A stretch of DNA of 21,914 nucleotides from CAYUNA01 sp047629355. Lineage in GTDB: Bacteria > Bacteroidota > Bacteroidia > Chitinophagales > Saprospiraceae. Below the pieces are notes generated by a model. The model was not told the DNA's origin and ran no database searches. It was given only the letters and a program-made list of their open reading frames with translations. Positions 17,287 to 21,914 of this stretch are shown in pieces. The position numbers and the translations under genes were made by a program. Location of the stretch: assembly GCA_047629355.1 (NCBI GenBank), contig JBLHWU010000102.1, positions 1 through 21,914 on the forward strand, read 5' to 3'. The stretch's first letter is position 1. Every line of letters begins with the position of its first letter.

Positions 17287-17652
17287 CTTAGGAACGCGAA
17301 ATAAATAATCTTACATTTTTGAGCGGATATTTCGCTCATATTTTTCACTTTAAAAATGCTCATTATATCAACATAAATCGCACTTTTAAAGCAAAAACTA
17401 GTGGTGTAGCCCAAAAATAACTACCTATCTAAAATAAAGGGAGTTTGAGGGGTGAAAATGGTTTTGTAAAAACCGTTTTCACCCCTCAATAACCTCACCC
17501 CCCTCACCGAAGGCGAGGTGCACTATGTTTTATGAAGCTCGAAAATCTTAGGGTTTTCTCACTTCTCAAATTAAGTAGGTAGTTATTTAAGGGTTGTTGC
17601 ACTAGGAACGAAATCTCTCTCAAAAAAGTAACTTTATTTTACTGTTACTAAG
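17287..17652. mobile_element. Inverted-repeat element 2 inserted in the T9SS pseudogene
   Basis: The left arm (17287-17336) starts cttaggaacgcgaaataaat and ends gatatttcgctc. The reverse complement of the right arm (17606-17652) starts cttagtaacagtaaaataaa and ends gagatttcgttc. The arms align with a few substitutions and small gaps over about 48 bp. The boundaries match where the sorting-domain reading frame breaks and resumes. Without the nested element at 17398-17605 the insert would be about 158 bp. The termini (CTTAG-x-AAC) match those of the element at 21050-21247, so they are probably one family. There is no coding capacity. Confidence 0.7.
17398..17605. mobile_element. MITE-like element 3, 208 bp, nested inside element 2
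   Basis: The left end is ctagtggtgtagcccaaaaa followed by taactacctatct. The right end is the reverse complement of ctagtgcaacaacccttaaa followed by taactacctact. This is an imperfect terminal inverted repeat of about 33-38 bp. Inside is a strong hairpin (17447-17487) with a near-perfect ~19-bp stem, gaggggtgaaaa pairing with ttttcacccctc. Next comes a short GC-rich word ccgaaggcg and then a copy of the dispersed-repeat core (17523-17573). No gene is present. It interrupts element 2 next to that element's right arm, so it arrived later. Confidence 0.72.
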
Positions 17653-17835
17653 TGGTAATGTTTCCTTTTTTATTTATGGTCTTTCGGGACAAGTAATGAA
17701 GTATGACAGAAGTATCGACCCAACACAAAAATGGTCAGTTGCTATATCAGATTTGCAGTCTGGGCACTATTTATGGCAAATTTTGGTAGGAGAAGAGAAA
17801 GTGATTAAGCGATTTTATAGAATCTAAAGTTTTTT

Positions 17836-17935
17836 AGTACCGTGTAAATTAAGTTTATTTAAATTTTAGAAGTGAGAAAATCCTAAGATTTTCGAGTTTC
17901 AAAAAATACACTCCCCTGCCGAAGGCGCATTGCGC
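17836..17935 (-). repeat. Dispersed ~100-bp repeat, copy on minus strand
   Basis: Read on the minus strand it runs tgcgcaatgcgccttcggca, then a g-rich join, tgtattttttgaaactcgaa, aatcttaggattttctcact, tct, and ends aaacttaatttacacggtac. The copy at 20955-21051 has the same order with scattered substitutions, and the core (tttttgaagctcgaaaatct to tctcacttct) also occurs at 17523-17573. It begins 8 bp after the stop of the T9SS pseudogene. No frame is conserved among copies, so it is a non-coding repeat, perhaps an element end. Confidence 0.72.
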
Positions 17936-17967
17936 ATCGTATTTATTAATAACTTGTAACTAATTAA

Positions 17968-17991
17968 CAATCAATTTCTTAAGTTGATTGT
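17968..17991. repeat. Small palindrome with 8-bp arms
   Basis: The word acaatcaa and its reverse complement ttgattgt flank a loop of about 8 nt. It is the first of four hairpins in 17.96-18.23 kb. No gene runs into it from the left except the T9SS pseudogene. Confidence 0.5.
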
Positions 17992-17995
17992 CGAG

Positions 17996-18048
17996 CTATT
18001 TTCGGCAGCATCGCGGTTTTGCCAGCTCGCTGCCGAAAACAGTTTTTT
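17996..18048. terminator. Hairpin with T-tract, terminator-like
   Basis: A 12-14-bp stem, attttcggcagc / gctgccgaaaac, encloses a GC-rich 19-nt loop (atcgcggttttgccagctc). It is followed by agtttttt. In shape it resembles a plus-strand intrinsic terminator, and could serve the now broken T9SS gene 170 bp upstream. Confidence 0.5.
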
Positions 18049-18060
18049 AGGACGTAAGGA

Positions 18061-18111
18061 AAAAAATCACAACAGCGAGTCGGCGAAGCCGCGACGCTGG
18101 TGTGATTTTTT
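18061..18111. terminator. Long A/T-flanked hairpin, bidirectional-terminator-like
   Basis: The left arm aaaaaatcacaacagcgagt pairs with the right arm cgacgctggtgtgatttttt with one mismatch and a small bulge, around a cggcgaagccg tip. An A-run before and a T-run after make it symmetric, so it could terminate in either direction. It has no adjacent intact gene; the nearest plus-strand gene end is that of the pseudogene. Confidence 0.6.
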
Positions 18112-18182
18112 CAATCCGTTTTTTTTAGCTGATTGTCTGTATTATTAAATATCTCAATGCGCCGAAGGCGGCGGGCTGTTTT

Positions 18183-18229
18183 TTTTGAGGAAAGAATTTG
18201 GGCTTGCTGCCCAAACTCTTTCCTCAAAA
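18183..18229. repeat. Strong 18-20-bp hairpin
   Basis: The left arm ttttgaggaaagaatttggg and the right arm cccaaactctttcctcaaaa pair with a single mismatch around a loop of about seven bases (cttgctg). It is preceded by the GC-rich word gcgccgaaggcggcgggc. There is no T-tract directly after it on the plus strand, but on the minus strand the hairpin is followed by several T residues. It may be an element remnant or terminator. Confidence 0.6.
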
Positions 18230-18361
18230 TTTCCAAAATAAAATCGGGGTAGTTGCAAGGATTTTTAAAAAAAAGCTATCAAAAAAATCTTAGCTTTAAA
18301 ATTCCATATATAATTAAGGTCACCTACTTACCTGGTACTTTACAATGTATTCATTTTATGC

Positions 18362-18394
18362 AAAAAAAAAGCCCATCATTGCTGACGGGCTTTT
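18362..18394 (-). terminator. Rho-independent terminator of the cold-shock gene
   Basis: Read on the minus strand, agcccgtca-gcaa-tgatgggct forms a 9-bp stem with one internal mismatch and is followed by nine T residues. It lies about 130 bp beyond the cold-shock stop codon and in its direction. The 18230-18521 stretch otherwise shows no convincing gene. Confidence 0.8.
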
Positions 18395-18521
18395 CTCTAC
18401 TTAAAAAATTAAGTATAAACGTTATTCTAAAAAAGAAATGTATTTTAAAATAAGCGGCAAATCCGAAGAAAATAGCTTATTGAAATGTCATGGTCTAATT
18501 TTGAATAAGGTTGGACGGTGT

Positions 18522-18713
18522 TTAGATTACTTTCACATTAACTGCGTTAAGGCCTTTTTTGCCTTCTTGTAATTCAAACTCGACAGCGTCCCCTTCCTTA
18601 ATATCGTCAATTAAGCCCGATACGTGTACGAAGTGATCTTTGTCTGCGCCTTCTTCGCTGATGAATCCAAAACCTTTGGTGTCATTGAAGAATTTTACTG
18701 TTCCTTTATTCAT
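18522..18713 (-). CDS. Cold-shock domain protein (CspA family)
   Basis: The 63-residue protein MNKGTVKFFNDTKGFGFIS... is a single cold-shock domain of near-standard length. RNP1 is K13-GFGFI18 and RNP2 is HFVHVS (27-32). The conserved W of E. coli CspA is replaced by F at the FFN position, as in many Bacteroidota members. It ends with KGLNAVNVKVI, matching the usual KGPQA.NV.. end. Family members bind single-stranded RNA and DNA and melt mRNA structure in the cytoplasm. The gene is monocistronic: a terminator lies downstream, and about 210 bp of AT-rich DNA separates its start from the stop of the next minus-strand gene upstream. The AT-rich leader just before the ATG could take part in temperature-dependent expression, but that is inference. 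Confidence 0.95.
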   Translation of the reverse strand: MNKGTVKFFNDTKGFGFISEEGADKDHFVHVSGLIDDIKEGDAVEFELQEGKKGLNAVNVKVI

Positions 18714-18745
18714 TGTAAATTTTTAAAAATAATAATATAATAATG

Positions 18746-18753
18746 CAAAATTA
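18746..18753 (-). promoter_or_regulatory. Candidate Bacteroidota -7 element for the cold-shock gene
   Basis: The minus strand reads TAATTTTG, which fits the Bacteroidota primary-sigma -7 consensus TAnnTTTG, about 32 bp before the ATG. No convincing -33 TTTG lies at the expected spacing, so this is weak. Confidence 0.3.
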
Positions 18754-18870
18754 GGCCTAATAAAGTTGGTGGCGTGCTTTTATGAGATTTATATTTAAAA
18801 ATATATTTTAATTGTTCCGATTGCGTTAGATTTATGGTGGTCATTCGGGCATACCAAACCCCAAATAAAT

Positions 18871-18903
18871 GTTGTCAGCTGTTGGACTTCAACAGCTGAC
18901 AAC
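18871..18903 (-). terminator. Perfect 14-bp hairpin after the DUF697/SHOCT gene
   Basis: gttgtcagctgttg and its exact complement caacagctgacaac flank a 5-nt loop (gactt). The hairpin lies 20 bp beyond the stop of the DUF697/SHOCT gene on the minus strand, followed there by atttattt, so a terminator role is likely. Positions 18863-18889 match 21201-21227 (inside the element near metX) at 24 of 27 bases, so the hairpin may derive from that repeat family. Confidence 0.65.
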
Positions 18904-18923
18904 ACCCATAGATAAAGACATTT

Positions 18924-19631
18924 TTAAAATTCCGCAATCAATCGCGTCTTCATTTTATTAAATTCCTCTTCCGTAATAATGCCCTGTTCTTTCAACTCCG
19001 CTAACTCCTTCAATTTTGACAAAATAATTGCTCCAGAAGTCTCTTTTTTATTCAAATCCAAGATTTCCTCCTTCACAACGTCTTTCGCCGCATCTGTCAT
19101 CGAGTTCTTCTTTGCTTCCTGTTGCTTCCGCAATTCTTCCGCTACTTTTTTACCTTTTTCAAACTTCTCGGTGTACATTTTTTTCAATCGTTTGGTATCA
19201 AAATCAAGAATTGTACCACCCGTTTCGAAATGCAACTTAAATACCTCACCCAAAGCAAAAGTACTCGCGCCTGCCATCGCCGAATTGGCCACACCACCTA
19301 CAATGCTACCCACAATCGGAATCATTTTCGCCAAACTCGTTCCAGCCAATCGTGCCAAAGTCGCACTTGTCAACGAGCTCACAATTGCCTTGCCTTGAGA
19401 CTCCGAAAAATCTCTATCATACACTTTGCACAATTGCCGAATCATGTCCAACTGCATCGCGCTTACCGCAAAAATATCTACAATCGGAATCGGAATCAAG
19501 CCAAATCCCATAGAAAATAGGATGTGGGTACGAATGACTGAATCGGCGTGTTTGCTGCGTTGTTCATCTGCATTATTCATAAAGTTATCTTTTAAATTGC
19601 TTGCTTTATTTTTTAGAAATTTATCTAACAT
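18924..19631 (-). CDS. DUF697-like membrane protein with C-terminal SHOCT domain
   Basis: Translation from the ATG at 19631 gives 235 residues beginning MLDKFLKNKASN. Residues 28-140 resemble DUF697/YcjF-like proteins: ADSVIRTHILFSMGFGLIP, then PIVDIFAVSAMQLDMIRQL, YDRDFSE and SLAKMIPIVGSIVGGVANS. There are two hydrophobic helical hairpin segments (about 36-58 and 97-122). A charged helix follows (147-190), then a SHOCT motif at 205-233 (LKELAELKEQGIITEEEF..MK..LI). SHOCT is a short oligomerisation module often at the C-terminus of membrane or stress proteins. An in-frame ATG at 19676 would add 15 residues (MNRLLFAYSLKPTST), but most of that extension is encoded by an inverted-repeat element, so the internal ATG is preferred. 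The function is not known; membrane association is inferred. Confidence 0.85.
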   Translation of the reverse strand: MLDKFLKNKASNLKDNFMNNADEQRSKHADSVIRTHILFSMGFGLIPIPIVDIFAVSAMQLDMIRQLCKVYDRDFSESQGKAIVSSLTSATLARLAGTSLAKMIPIVGSIVGGVANSAMAGASTFALGEVFKLHFETGGTILDFDTKRLKKMYTEKFEKGKKVAEELRKQQEAKKNSMTDAAKDVVKEEILDLNKKETSGAIILSKLKELAELKEQGIITEEEFNKMKTRLIAEF

Positions 19632-19646
19632 GGTTGAAGTTGGTTT

Positions 19647-19763
19647 TAGGGAGTAGGCAAATAATAACCTATTCATTTGACAGGATTATCTTTTCGTTTA
19701 AGTTTCTTAAACGGAAAGATAGCCTTTGTAAAATTGGATAGTTTATTATTTGCCTACTCCCTA
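19647..19763. mobile_element. MITE-like palindromic element 4, 117 bp, just upstream of the DUF697/SHOCT start
   Basis: The outer arms are perfect over 21 bp: tagggagtaggcaaataata at the left and its complement ending ctcccta at the right, continuing with one mismatch into cctat/ggatag. An inner stem (tatcttttcgtttaa / ttaaacggaaagata) near 19690-19725 makes almost the whole element foldable. The ends are TA...TA, which would fit a TA target duplication as used by IS630-type elements, but that is a guess. It ends 16 bp before the preferred start codon, so transcription of the gene must begin within or beyond it. Confidence 0.72.
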
Positions 19764-19901
19764 TATTAAAAAATTGGTCGATTGGTGGCGCAAGTTTCAG
19801 CGTTTTTAAGGTTAAATGCCTGTTTTCTCGACAATTTTATTAGAAATGACGACAAACTTGCCCCAAGCGGTGGGTTTCGGCGACCTCTTGGGTTTGTCCT
19901 G

Positions 19902-20873
19902 CTAAGCTTCTGTGCGCCGTTTACCGTCTACTTTCCACCGGCTAATAATTTTCTCCGCCAAAACTCGCGCATGACCTTCCTTACTTTCAAATGACCATCC
20001 TGCAATGTGTGGTGCCAAAACCACATTTTCTGCCTTCACCAAATAATGAAAAGCCGTTGGCAATTCCTCAAAATTCCAAGAATCAAACGACTGTTCTTCA
20101 TATTCCAAAACATCCAATGCTGCGCCGCGTACTTGGCCAGCTTTCATTTTTTCAACCAAGTCTGCCGTATTCAAAACCAATCCTCGCGCCGTATTGACCA
20201 CAAAAATATCCTTTTTAAAATTAGTCAAAAATGCTCCATCAATAAAATGAAAATTTCCTTCTTGATACGGAATGTGAATGCTCAAAATATCCGCTTCCGC
20301 AAACAGCGTTTCTAAAGAAGCTTCCGTTGCAAATTTATCGCCATATCCCGTTTTAAATTTATCATAAGCGATAACATTTGCTTCAAATCCACTAATCTTT
20401 TTGGCAAATGACCGACCCATATTTCCATAGCCCAGAATACCGACGGTTTTGCCTTTGATTTCAATCCCTCGATTGCTTTCGCGTTCCCATTTGCCTTGTC
20501 GAATTTGCTGATCAGCACGGACTAAGTTATTGAGCAAAGCTAGGAGCATTCCCAAAGCATGTTCTCCGACGGTATCGCGGCTACCTTCGGGCGAAGTGAT
20601 GACTTTAATTCCTTGTTGTTTAGCATATTTTACAGCAATATGCTCAATGCCTACACCTTCGCGTGCGACAAATTTCAACCGCTTTCCTTTATTAACAATT
20701 GCTTCGTCAATGTTAATTCTACTGCGCAAAATAACGCCGTCATATTCATGCACAATCGCCTCGATTTGCTCTTTAGAATCCGTAAAATTTTCCACACAAA
20801 TGAATCCCGCTTCCATTAGTTTTTCCTGCAAAACTGGATGAGAAGGATTTAATAATAATATCTTAAATGACAT
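19902..20873 (-). CDS. D-isomer-specific 2-hydroxyacid dehydrogenase (phosphoglycerate dehydrogenase-like)
   Basis: The 323-residue protein has the two-part fold of the family. The N-terminal substrate domain includes VAREGVGIEHI (69-79) and SPEGSRDTVGEHALGMLLAL. A Rossmann NAD domain shows GYGNMG (148-153) and Asp171 at the end of the second strand, which implies NAD rather than NADP. The catalytic triad is visible: Arg230 in NTARG, Glu259 in LDVLEYEE (29 residues on, as in E. coli SerA) and His289 in APHIAGW. The EGSR/GEHA context favours 3-phosphoglycerate dehydrogenase, the first step of serine synthesis (3-phosphoglycerate to 3-phosphohydroxypyruvate). There is no ACT regulatory domain, so serine feedback by that route is unlikely. 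The Glu-His spacing is longer than usual, with an extra SFDSWNFEELPTAFHYL segment. A 2-ketoacid reductase role remains possible. No operon partner is adjacent. Confidence 0.92.
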   Translation of the reverse strand: MSFKILLLNPSHPVLQEKLMEAGFICVENFTDSKEQIEAIVHEYDGVILRSRINIDEAIVNKGKRLKFVAREGVGIEHIAVKYAKQQGIKVITSPEGSRDTVGEHALGMLLALLNNLVRADQQIRQGKWERESNRGIEIKGKTVGILGYGNMGRSFAKKISGFEANVIAYDKFKTGYGDKFATEASLETLFAEADILSIHIPYQEGNFHFIDGAFLTNFKKDIFVVNTARGLVLNTADLVEKMKAGQVRGAALDVLEYEEQSFDSWNFEELPTAFHYLVKAENVVLAPHIAGWSFESKEGHARVLAEKIISRWKVDGKRRTEA

Positions 20874-20954
20874 GAGTTGATTGATTTATACACTATGAAG
20901 TAAATTTCATTGCATTTTTACAAGGGGATTTTACCCGTTAACAAGCACACCCGA

Positions 20955-21051
20955 ATTGCCGCAGGCAATGCGCACTGTATTTTTTGAAGCTCGAAAACCT
21001 TACGATTCTCTCGCTTCTTAAACTTTAAACAAACTTACTTTACAGCGTACT
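20955..21051 (+). repeat. Dispersed ~100-bp repeat, copy on plus strand
   Basis: This runs attgccgcaggcaatgcgca, ctgtattttttgaagctcga, aaaccttacgattctctcgc, ttcttaaactttaaacaaac, ttactttacagcgtact. It parallels the minus-strand copy at 17836-17935 with scattered substitutions. It ends where the next inverted-repeat element begins, so the two are contiguous. It lies in the 420-bp gap between the dehydrogenase and metX, which contains no gene. Confidence 0.72.
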
Positions 21052-21247
21052 AAGTAACGGTAAAAAAAATAACTCCGCCAACTAACAAGTATTTCTTTTG
21101 TCCTTATTTCCCACTTTTGAAACAGTCATTATGTAGAGATAACTTCTATTTCAAAAGTAAACATCTTTTGTCATTTCGACCAAAGTGGAGAAAAAGAATA
21201 AAATAAATGTTGTTAGTTGGTGGACTTATTATTTCACCGTTACTAAG
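21050..21247. mobile_element. MITE-like element 5, 198 bp, with ~40-bp terminal inverted repeats
   Basis: The left arm is ctaagtaacggtaaaaaaaa followed by taactccgccaactaacaa. The reverse complement of the right arm is cttagtaacggtgaaataat followed by aagtccaccaactaacaa. An inner stem (cttttgaaa / tttcaaaag, about 21113-21156) is present. No reading frame is found. The ends match those of the element in the T9SS pseudogene (CTTAG-x-AAC), which supports a shared family. It lies 46 bp beyond the stop of metX on the minus strand, and might also act as a structured 3' end. Confidence 0.75.
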
Positions 21248-21293
21248 CTGCTGAATCAGTTAATGTGCAGCATTAATTCCTAATTCCTAACCA

Positions 21294-21914
21294 TTAAAAG
21301 CTCTCCGTCCCGGGCAGCGGCCTTTTCTCAAATTGCTGGACTCCTTCCACATAGATTTCTTCCAATAAAATTTCATTAGAAAAGGGTCGATTTGCCTTTT
21401 GTAAAAACAGTCTTAGCGACTCCGCGATTGCCTCATTTTCAATCAAAAAACCATCATGACCATATTTGCTTTGGATGATTTCAAACTGTGCATTAGGAAT
21501 ATGTTTCGCTACTTCGGCCTGTTCACTCACTGGAAAAAGCAAATCAGATTGAACACCAATTACCAAAGTCGGCGCGGTTATTTTCGCCAACGCAGCGGGT
21601 ACACCACCTCGATTTCTTCCAACATTATGACTATCCATCGCTTTACTCAGCGTAATATACGACCAGGCATCAAACCGTTTTTGTAACTTCATTCCCTGAT
21701 ACCGTTGGTAGGAACTTGCTCTAAAATCATCGTATTTTTCATCGGTATTCTCTGCCTGCGTTGCGCCATAAGTTTGGTAATTTCGATAAGAAAGCATTGC
21801 AATTGCGCGAGCAGCTTCCAAGCCTTTTTTACCAGCTTCTATACGTTTGGAGTACAAACTAGGGTCTGCTTCAATCACCATGCGTTGGGCTTCATTGAAA
21901 GCAATACCCCAGGG
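21294..21914 (-). CDS. metX: Homoserine O-acetyltransferase, C-terminal part (5' end outside window)
   Basis: The minus-strand frame is open to the window edge and gives 206 residues plus stop. It starts PWGIAFNEAQRMVIEADPSL and continues GKKGLEAARAIAMLSYRNYQ.YG, RF.AWSYITLSKAMDSHNVGR, PTLVIGVQSDLLFPVSEQ and YGHDGFLIE. These are hallmarks of the MetX alpha/beta-hydrolase family. The Asp of QSDLLFP and the His of GHDGFL complete the catalytic triad; the nucleophilic Ser lies in the part cut off. The enzyme acetylates L-homoserine with acetyl-CoA in methionine synthesis. Some family members use succinyl-CoA or serine, which cannot be judged without the N-terminal half. Residues after the hydrolase core (EILLEEIYVEGVQQFEKRPLPG) form a short tail. 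The gene would be co-oriented with the dehydrogenase but is separated from it by 420 bp of repeats, so co-transcription is doubtful. Confidence 0.92.
   Translation of the reverse strand, partial: PWGIAFNEAQRMVIEADPSLYSKRIEAGKKGLEAARAIAMLSYRNYQTYGATQAENTDEKYDDFRASSYQRYQGMKLQKRFDAWSYITLSKAMDSHNVGRNRGGVPAALAKITAPTLVIGVQSDLLFPVSEQAEVAKHIPNAQFEIIQSKYGHDGFLIENEAIAESLRLFLQKANRPFSNEILLEEIYVEGVQQFEKRPLPGTESF

Larger units (their letters stand above)
17029..17827 (+). pseudogene. Broken T9SS-cargo protein gene (type-A sorting domain), split by an insertion
   Basis: Upstream part (to 17286): KVFREVDMVE, then GNGLFYFRLQQTDYN, an in-frame TAA at 17176-17178, EFTYSDIQIINI and HQEFIIQSNE. The motif YFRLQQ-x-D-x(3)-F-x-YS-x-I is the familiar segment just before type-A sorting domains. 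Downstream part (17653-17827): GNVSFFIYGLSGQVMKYD, ISDLQSGHYLWQI and a final KRFYRI before TAA. That is the rest of the same sorting domain (IY.LSGQ, then L.SG.Y). Joining 17286 to about 17654 restores a continuous domain: IIQSNE next to GNVSFFIYGLSG. The gene is therefore inactivated by at least one internal stop and a roughly 366-bp insertion. A further TAA lies at 17026-17028, and the 5' part of the gene is missing beyond MITE-like element 1. Confidence 0.8.

Noticed and set aside
16990..17652. The gene-poor stretch as a possible new small gene or toxin-antitoxin pair
   Set aside because: Its only protein-like sequence is the two halves of a T9SS type-A sorting-domain protein; the rest is inverted-repeat element DNA with no conserved frame.
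18253..18453. A 66-codon plus-strand frame upstream of the cold-shock terminator
   Set aside because: It reads through the A-tract and stem of the minus-strand terminator (18362-18394), is Lys/Leu/Ile-rich as expected of AT-rich DNA, and has no recognisable motif.
19782..19994. A plus-strand 70-codon frame between element 4 and the dehydrogenase end
   Set aside because: It overlaps the conserved 3' end of the dehydrogenase on the opposite strand and starts at a non-ATG codon. The 19764-19901 gap shows no other feature.

Overview
The window looks like a chromosomal segment of a Bacteroidota bacterium, probably of the Saprospiria/Cytophagia type. The grounds are a giant protein ending in a gliding-motility/type IX secretion (T9SS) type-B sorting domain, a broken gene carrying a T9SS type-A sorting domain, weak or absent Shine-Dalgarno sequences, AT-rich intergenic DNA and the families of the housekeeping genes. 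No species is assigned.

Layout. Positions 2-241 hold the 3' end of an OmpA/Pal-type peptidoglycan-binding gene. After a palindromic spacer comes one enormous gene, 386-15196 (4936 codons), encoding a secreted surface protein. Its parts in order are a signal peptide, a unique N-terminal region, a cadherin-like domain, a short Asp/Cys-rich motif, three 155-residue DUF11-like repeats, about 41 Ig-like modules, a second cadherin-like domain and the T9SS sorting domain. The central 20 Ig modules form ten copies of an alternating A-B pair with a period of about 172 residues. Downstream are a probable transposase remnant (15265-15543, minus), an SPFH/prohibitin-like lipoprotein gene (15882-16664) with a strong terminator, and about 1.8 kb (16.7-18.5 kb) with no intact gene.

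That gene-poor stretch is rich in structure. It holds a 212-bp MITE-like element, a degraded T9SS-cargo gene split by a second inverted-repeat element which itself carries a third element nested inside it, one copy of a roughly 100-bp dispersed repeat, and a cluster of four hairpins. The right part of the window is on the minus strand: a cold-shock protein gene (18522-18713), a DUF697/SHOCT protein gene (18924-19631) with a small MITE-like palindrome just upstream of its start, a D-2-hydroxyacid (phosphoglycerate-type) dehydrogenase (19902-20873), another dispersed-repeat copy abutting another inverted-repeat element (20955-21247), and the 3' part of homoserine O-acetyltransferase metX (21294-21914, cut by the window end).

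How the parts fit together. The giant protein and the broken gene are both cargo of the type IX secretion system, one with a type-B and one with a type-A sorting domain. The OmpA fragment may end a preceding adhesin/PorP/OmpA-type unit. The dehydrogenase and MetX suggest amino-acid (serine, methionine) biosynthesis, but each stands alone, separated by repeat DNA. The points most worth following are the alternating two-domain super-repeat, the abrupt codon-usage change at the very 3' end of the giant gene, and the nested inverted-repeat elements inside a decaying T9SS gene. I found no clear new biochemical system.
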